From: Planctomycetota bacterium
Lineage (GTDB): Bacteria > Planctomycetota > Phycisphaerae > Sedimentisphaerales > Anaerobacaceae
NCBI GenBank assembly: GCA_014384025.1
Contig: JACNGQ010000092.1
Coordinates: forward strand, 1-64,000
Length of the DNA: 64,000 bases
Direction: 5' to 3'
The translations under genes were made by a program, and so were the position numbers. A model generated the notes under the pieces. The model worked only from the letters and a program-made list of their open reading frames with translations, was not told the origin of the DNA and did not search any database. Shown one piece after another: positions 63,506-64,000 of this stretch (positions are counted from its first letter, which is position 1; each line of letters starts with the position of its first letter).

Positions 63506-64000
63506 TTATAGGTCTTTACGCACATACCGGCCTATATTGCGAATCGCCTGTCGCAGACGCTGCTCGTTTTCCACAAGAGCTATTCGCATATAATCCTCGC
63601 CCCCCTCGCCAAAAGCCCTGCCCGGAGCGATTGCAACTTCGGCATACTCCATAAGGTCCAGTGCGTAATCGATACTGCCCTTGCCTTTGGAATGTTCCTT
63701 GGGCACTTTTGCCCATACGAACATCGAAGCGCGCGGTTTTTCCACTTCCCAGCCGAGCCTTGTGAGACCTTCGCAAACGACGTCCCGCCGGGACTGGTAC
63801 TTCAGGTTCTGGTCGATTATATCCTGCTCGCAGTGCCGCATCGCAATAATGCTGGCTATCTGTATCGCCTGAAATATGCCGTAATCGTAATAGCCCTTTA
63901 TTGTGGCGAGATAATCAATCATATCTTTATTGCCCGCGACAAAACCCGTTCGAAAGCCGGCCATATTGTAGGGCTTGCTCATCGTGGTAAATTCAACCCC
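63506..64000 (-). CDS. Class I aminotransferase (C-terminal part, truncated by window edge)
   Basis: The frame is open to the edge: the last codons read [23 protein letters not shown], where the Lys in SKPYN is the PLP-binding lysine of class I aminotransferases and AGFR contacts the cofactor phosphate. The C-terminal domain has [43 protein letters not shown], as in alanine transaminase or LL-diaminopimelate aminotransferase-like enzymes. About 165 residues are visible of a likely 390. Which substrate it takes cannot be decided from this part. Confidence 0.9.
   Translation of the reverse strand, partial: GVEFTTMSKPYNMAGFRTGFVAGNKDMIDYLATIKGYYDYGIFQAIQIASIIAMRHCEQDIIDQNLKYQSRRDVVCEGLTRLGWEVEKPRASMFVWAKVPKEHSKGKGSIDYALDLMEYAEVAIAPGRAFGEGGEDYMRIALVENEQRLRQAIRNIGRYVRKDL

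Overview
The window looks like a chromosomal segment of a free-living member of the Planctomycetota, most probably the Phycisphaerae (Sedimentisphaerales-like). This is inferred from gene content, not from a marker tree. The signs are three Tat-exported Cys-type sulfatases, parallel beta-helix polysaccharide-active proteins, a secreted LamG protein with repeated 'TYYWRVDE' modules, three tandem H-x9-DG-type prepilins, a PEP-CTERM protein, a Gfo/Idh/MocA oxidoreductase and a TIM-barrel isomerase with Tat leaders, and mixed use of Shine-Dalgarno and leaderless-looking starts. No tRNA, rRNA, CRISPR array, transposase or prophage was seen.

Layout. 0-7 kb: an edge-truncated LamG protein, a membrane protein, csrA, a Tat-exported isomerase-like protein, a gene broken at a run of nine A, and a PAP2 phosphatase. 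7-11 kb: dnaG and the housekeeping sigma factor rpoD. 11-17 kb: a carbohydrate locus with two sulfatases and two beta-helix proteins. 17.5-21.3 kb: a four-gene ABC-2 export operon (ATPase, permease, ATPase, permease) with overlapping ends. 21.9-26.8 kb: a strikingly AT-rich six-gene operon on the minus strand encoding a complete ECF-type importer (double ATPase, T, S) with a methyltransferase, an eight-helix membrane protein and a Cys-motif protein. It is flanked by repeat-rich spacers. 28-35 kb: a large secreted alpha/beta hydrolase, a NifA-like sigma-54 activator and a KaiC-like/PEP-binding protein. 35-39 kb: a small helix-turn-helix protein, an oxidoreductase, then about 1 kb of AT-rich DNA with two parS sites in front of parB.

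39-47 kb: two paralogous secreted proteins (one fused to thioredoxin, one to ankyrin repeats and coiled coils), an SDR, dtd, and a PP2C phosphatase/zinc-ribbon kinase pair. 47.5-53.2 kb: argB-argD-argF, a restriction-modification pair (a methyltransferase with an SNase-like tail and an MjaI-like nuclease), then rdgB. 53-57 kb: a third sulfatase and topA. 57-60 kb: three tandem prepilin genes with decayed prepilin starts between them. 60-64 kb: a GroES-like protein, a TPR protein, a YkgJ-like Cys-cluster protein, a PEP-CTERM protein and the end of a class I aminotransferase.

The best candidate for an undescribed system is the AT-rich ECF operon. Its single ATPase polypeptide carries two complementary degenerate halves. 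Its membrane-protein and methyltransferase genes overlap at a 17-bp tandem duplication, and one repeat unit fewer would fuse them in frame. Its substrate is unknown. Secondary candidates are the KaiC-like/PEP-domain partner of the sigma-54 activator, the thioredoxin/ankyrin paralogue pair, and the BamE-like insert in an ABC-2 permease. All function calls are from reading motifs by eye; no database search was run.
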